Below are positions 6,248 through 7,112 of a stretch of 7,112 nt of DNA, in pieces. Both the position numbers and the translations under genes were made by a program. Every line of letters starts with the position of its first letter. Position 1 is the stretch's first letter. This stretch comes from an uncultured Erysipelotrichaceae bacterium (lineage in GTDB: Bacteria > Bacillota_I > Bacilli_A > Erysipelotrichales > Erysipelotrichaceae), in NCBI GenBank assembly GCA_937957895.1, contig CALFEZ010000222.1, positions 1 through 7,112 on the forward strand. The letters run 5' to 3'. The notes under the pieces are model-generated. The model was not told the DNA's origin and ran no database searches. It saw only the letters and a list, made by a program, of their open reading frames with translations.

Positions 6248-6720
6248 GTGATATTCACTTCTACTTTCAGACGATGATCCAATTGGACCATCGCAACATT
6301 TGCGGCATGCAGCATCTTTTTGGATGCTCGCACAGCTTCGGTATCAGCATATTTGTCATCTTCATATACCAAGCGTTTGATCCCGCTTTGGATGATGGCT
6401 TTCGCGCATTCATTGCATGGAAACAGTGAAACATAGATCGTGCAGTCATGAAGTTTTTGGGTCGCATTGAGAATGGCGTTGAGTTCAGCGTGAACGACAT
6501 AACCATATTTGGATTCATCCAGTTTTTCACTGGGTTGCCATGGAAAATCATCATCGCTCAATCCGGTCGGAAAACCGTTGTATCCGATCCCGACCACTTT
6601 TTTCTCAGGATTGACGATCACCGCACCGACTTGTGTCGATGGGTCTTTCGATCGCATCGCAGATAAATGTGCCAATCCCATAAAATAATCATCCCATGAC
6701 AATACACCCATACGTTTCAT
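6235..6720 (-). CDS. dCMP deaminase (DCTD/T4 type)
   Basis: This 161-residue zinc enzyme hydrolyses dCMP to dUMP, the precursor of dTMP made by thymidylate synthase. It has KDPSTQVGAVIV (25-36), GYNGFPTG (46-53), SDDDFPW (55-61), the zinc and catalytic motif HAE (His77, Glu79), and PCNEC (101-105) with zinc ligands Cys102 and Cys105. The stretch from SWDDYFM to DKYAD reads very like human DCTD (recalled: RSKDPNSQVGACIV, CHAELNAI, LFPCNECAK), a family usually activated by dCTP and inhibited by dTTP. ComEB-type deaminases share only the core motifs. The ATG at 6720 has GGAGG (6733-6729) 8 nt upstream, embedded in the last codons of the rhomboid gene; the alternative ATG at 6711 is less well spaced. 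The gene starts 1 nt after the rhomboid stop, so the two are cotranscribed. Its 3' end carries half of the shared terminator. Confidence 0.93.
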   Translation of the reverse strand: MKRMGVLSWDDYFMGLAHLSAMRSKDPSTQVGAVIVNPEKKVVGIGYNGFPTGLSDDDFPWQPSEKLDESKYGYVVHAELNAILNATQKLHDCTIYVSLFPCNECAKAIIQSGIKRLVYEDDKYADTEAVRASKKMLHAANVAMVQLDHRLKVEVNITKSQ

Positions 6721-6721
6721 A

Positions 6722-7112
6722 TCAACGTCCTCCGTAAAATCGTATCAAACTCTCTTCGACAGTATCAGCATACCAATCCAGGTTCAAATCACGAGCATAC
6801 TCGATCACACGCTGATCGGTCAATAGATAGGTAGGTTGTACGTTGTCATCAAGTACACTCAAGACGATCATCGCACCAAACAATACGGCAAATGCCATTT
6901 TGCTGTGAGTGCGAATGGCTGCCCATTTGTTGCTTGATGAGAAGACGATAGCCAACAGCACCCCTGCCACAAAACCACCCAAATGGCCCAACAGACTGAC
7001 CCCGGGCAGCAAACTGATCATCAAATTGATCAAAAGGATGCGTATAAACTGCGATCGTATCATGGGCTGTCGAATCATGCCGGACTCAAAGGTATACACC
7101 AGCAATGCACCC
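6722..7112 (-). CDS. Rhomboid family intramembrane serine protease, C-terminal part
   Basis: The frame enters at the right edge and ends at TGA (6724-6722), giving 129 complete residues of the C-terminal half. It opens with GALLVY, which in rhomboids follows the catalytic GASGAIFG-like segment, so the nucleophile Ser would lie just outside the window. A hydrophobic helix with Asn (ILLINLMISLLPGVSLL) leads to GHLGGFVAGVLLAIVF, in which the His is the second member of the Ser-His dyad. One further hydrophobic segment (KMAFAVLFGAMIVLSVL) and a soluble tail of about 40 residues follow, which suggests a layout with an extra helix after the catalytic His helix. Rhomboids cut single-pass membrane proteins within the bilayer; the substrate cannot be guessed here. 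A TTG at 7105 could be read as a start but is internal to the family. The last codons carry the ribosome binding site of the deaminase gene. Confidence 0.85.
   Translation of the reverse strand, partial: GALLVYTFESGMIRQPMIRSQFIRILLINLMISLLPGVSLLGHLGGFVAGVLLAIVFSSSNKWAAIRTHSKMAFAVLFGAMIVLSVLDDNVQPTYLLTDQRVIEYARDLNLDWYADTVEESLIRFYGGR

Noticed and set aside
1..7112. A search by eye for tRNA or rRNA genes, CRISPR repeats, insertion sequences, toxin-antitoxin pairs, riboswitches or a new defence system
   Set aside because: The window is tiled by seven recognisable housekeeping genes with a single 67-bp intergenic region. I found no repeat-spacer array, no transposase motif, no terminal inverted repeats and no unexplained gene, so I do not claim a novel system here.

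Overview
This 7.1 kb window is almost entirely coding and looks like a chromosomal housekeeping region of a low-to-moderate GC Gram-positive bacterium (Bacillota or a Mycoplasmatota relative such as the Erysipelotrichia/Izemoplasma neighbourhood). The reasons are the gene content (RNase HIII, MutS2 with a C-terminal Smr domain, a CvpA family protein), purine-rich Shine-Dalgarno sites, and a gene order that, as I recall it, is a condensed form of the Bacillus subtilis racE ... uvrC ... mutSB-polX-yshB-zapA / rnhC segment. TGA is used as a stop and TGG as Trp, so this is not a code-4 mycoplasma. The genus cannot be fixed from the window.

Layout: (1) A leftward run of tightly packed genes from 5289 down to the left edge: cvpA-like, mutS2, uvrC, and glutamate racemase murI (cut by the window). 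Neighbours overlap by 4 to 11 nt (ATGA junctions at mutS2/uvrC and uvrC/murI), so this is one operon with translational coupling. (2) A 67-bp divergent intergenic region at 5290-5356 with back-to-back, overlapping promoters. (3) Rightward rnhC (RNase HIII), whose predicted transcript starts about 2 nt before its ATG, so it is probably leaderless. (4) A bidirectional terminator at 6218-6247 built into the 3' ends of two convergent genes. (5) A leftward pair: the C-terminal part of a rhomboid protease (cut by the right edge), then a dCMP deaminase 1 nt downstream.

How the genes work together: MutS2, UvrC and RNase HIII act on abnormal nucleic acid structures or stalled ribosomes (branched DNA or collided ribosomes, bulky DNA lesions, RNA-DNA hybrids). 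dCMP deaminase feeds dTTP synthesis, murI supplies D-glutamate for peptidoglycan, and CvpA and rhomboid are membrane proteins. I see no mobile element, CRISPR array, RNA gene, phage module or defence system.

The points most worth a second look are a roughly five-fold excess of GATC (about 140 sites by hand count), the probable leaderless rnhC mRNA in an overlapping divergent promoter, the loss of the Asp-Leu-Arg motif in the MutS2 Smr domain, and the terminator shared by two convergent coding ends.
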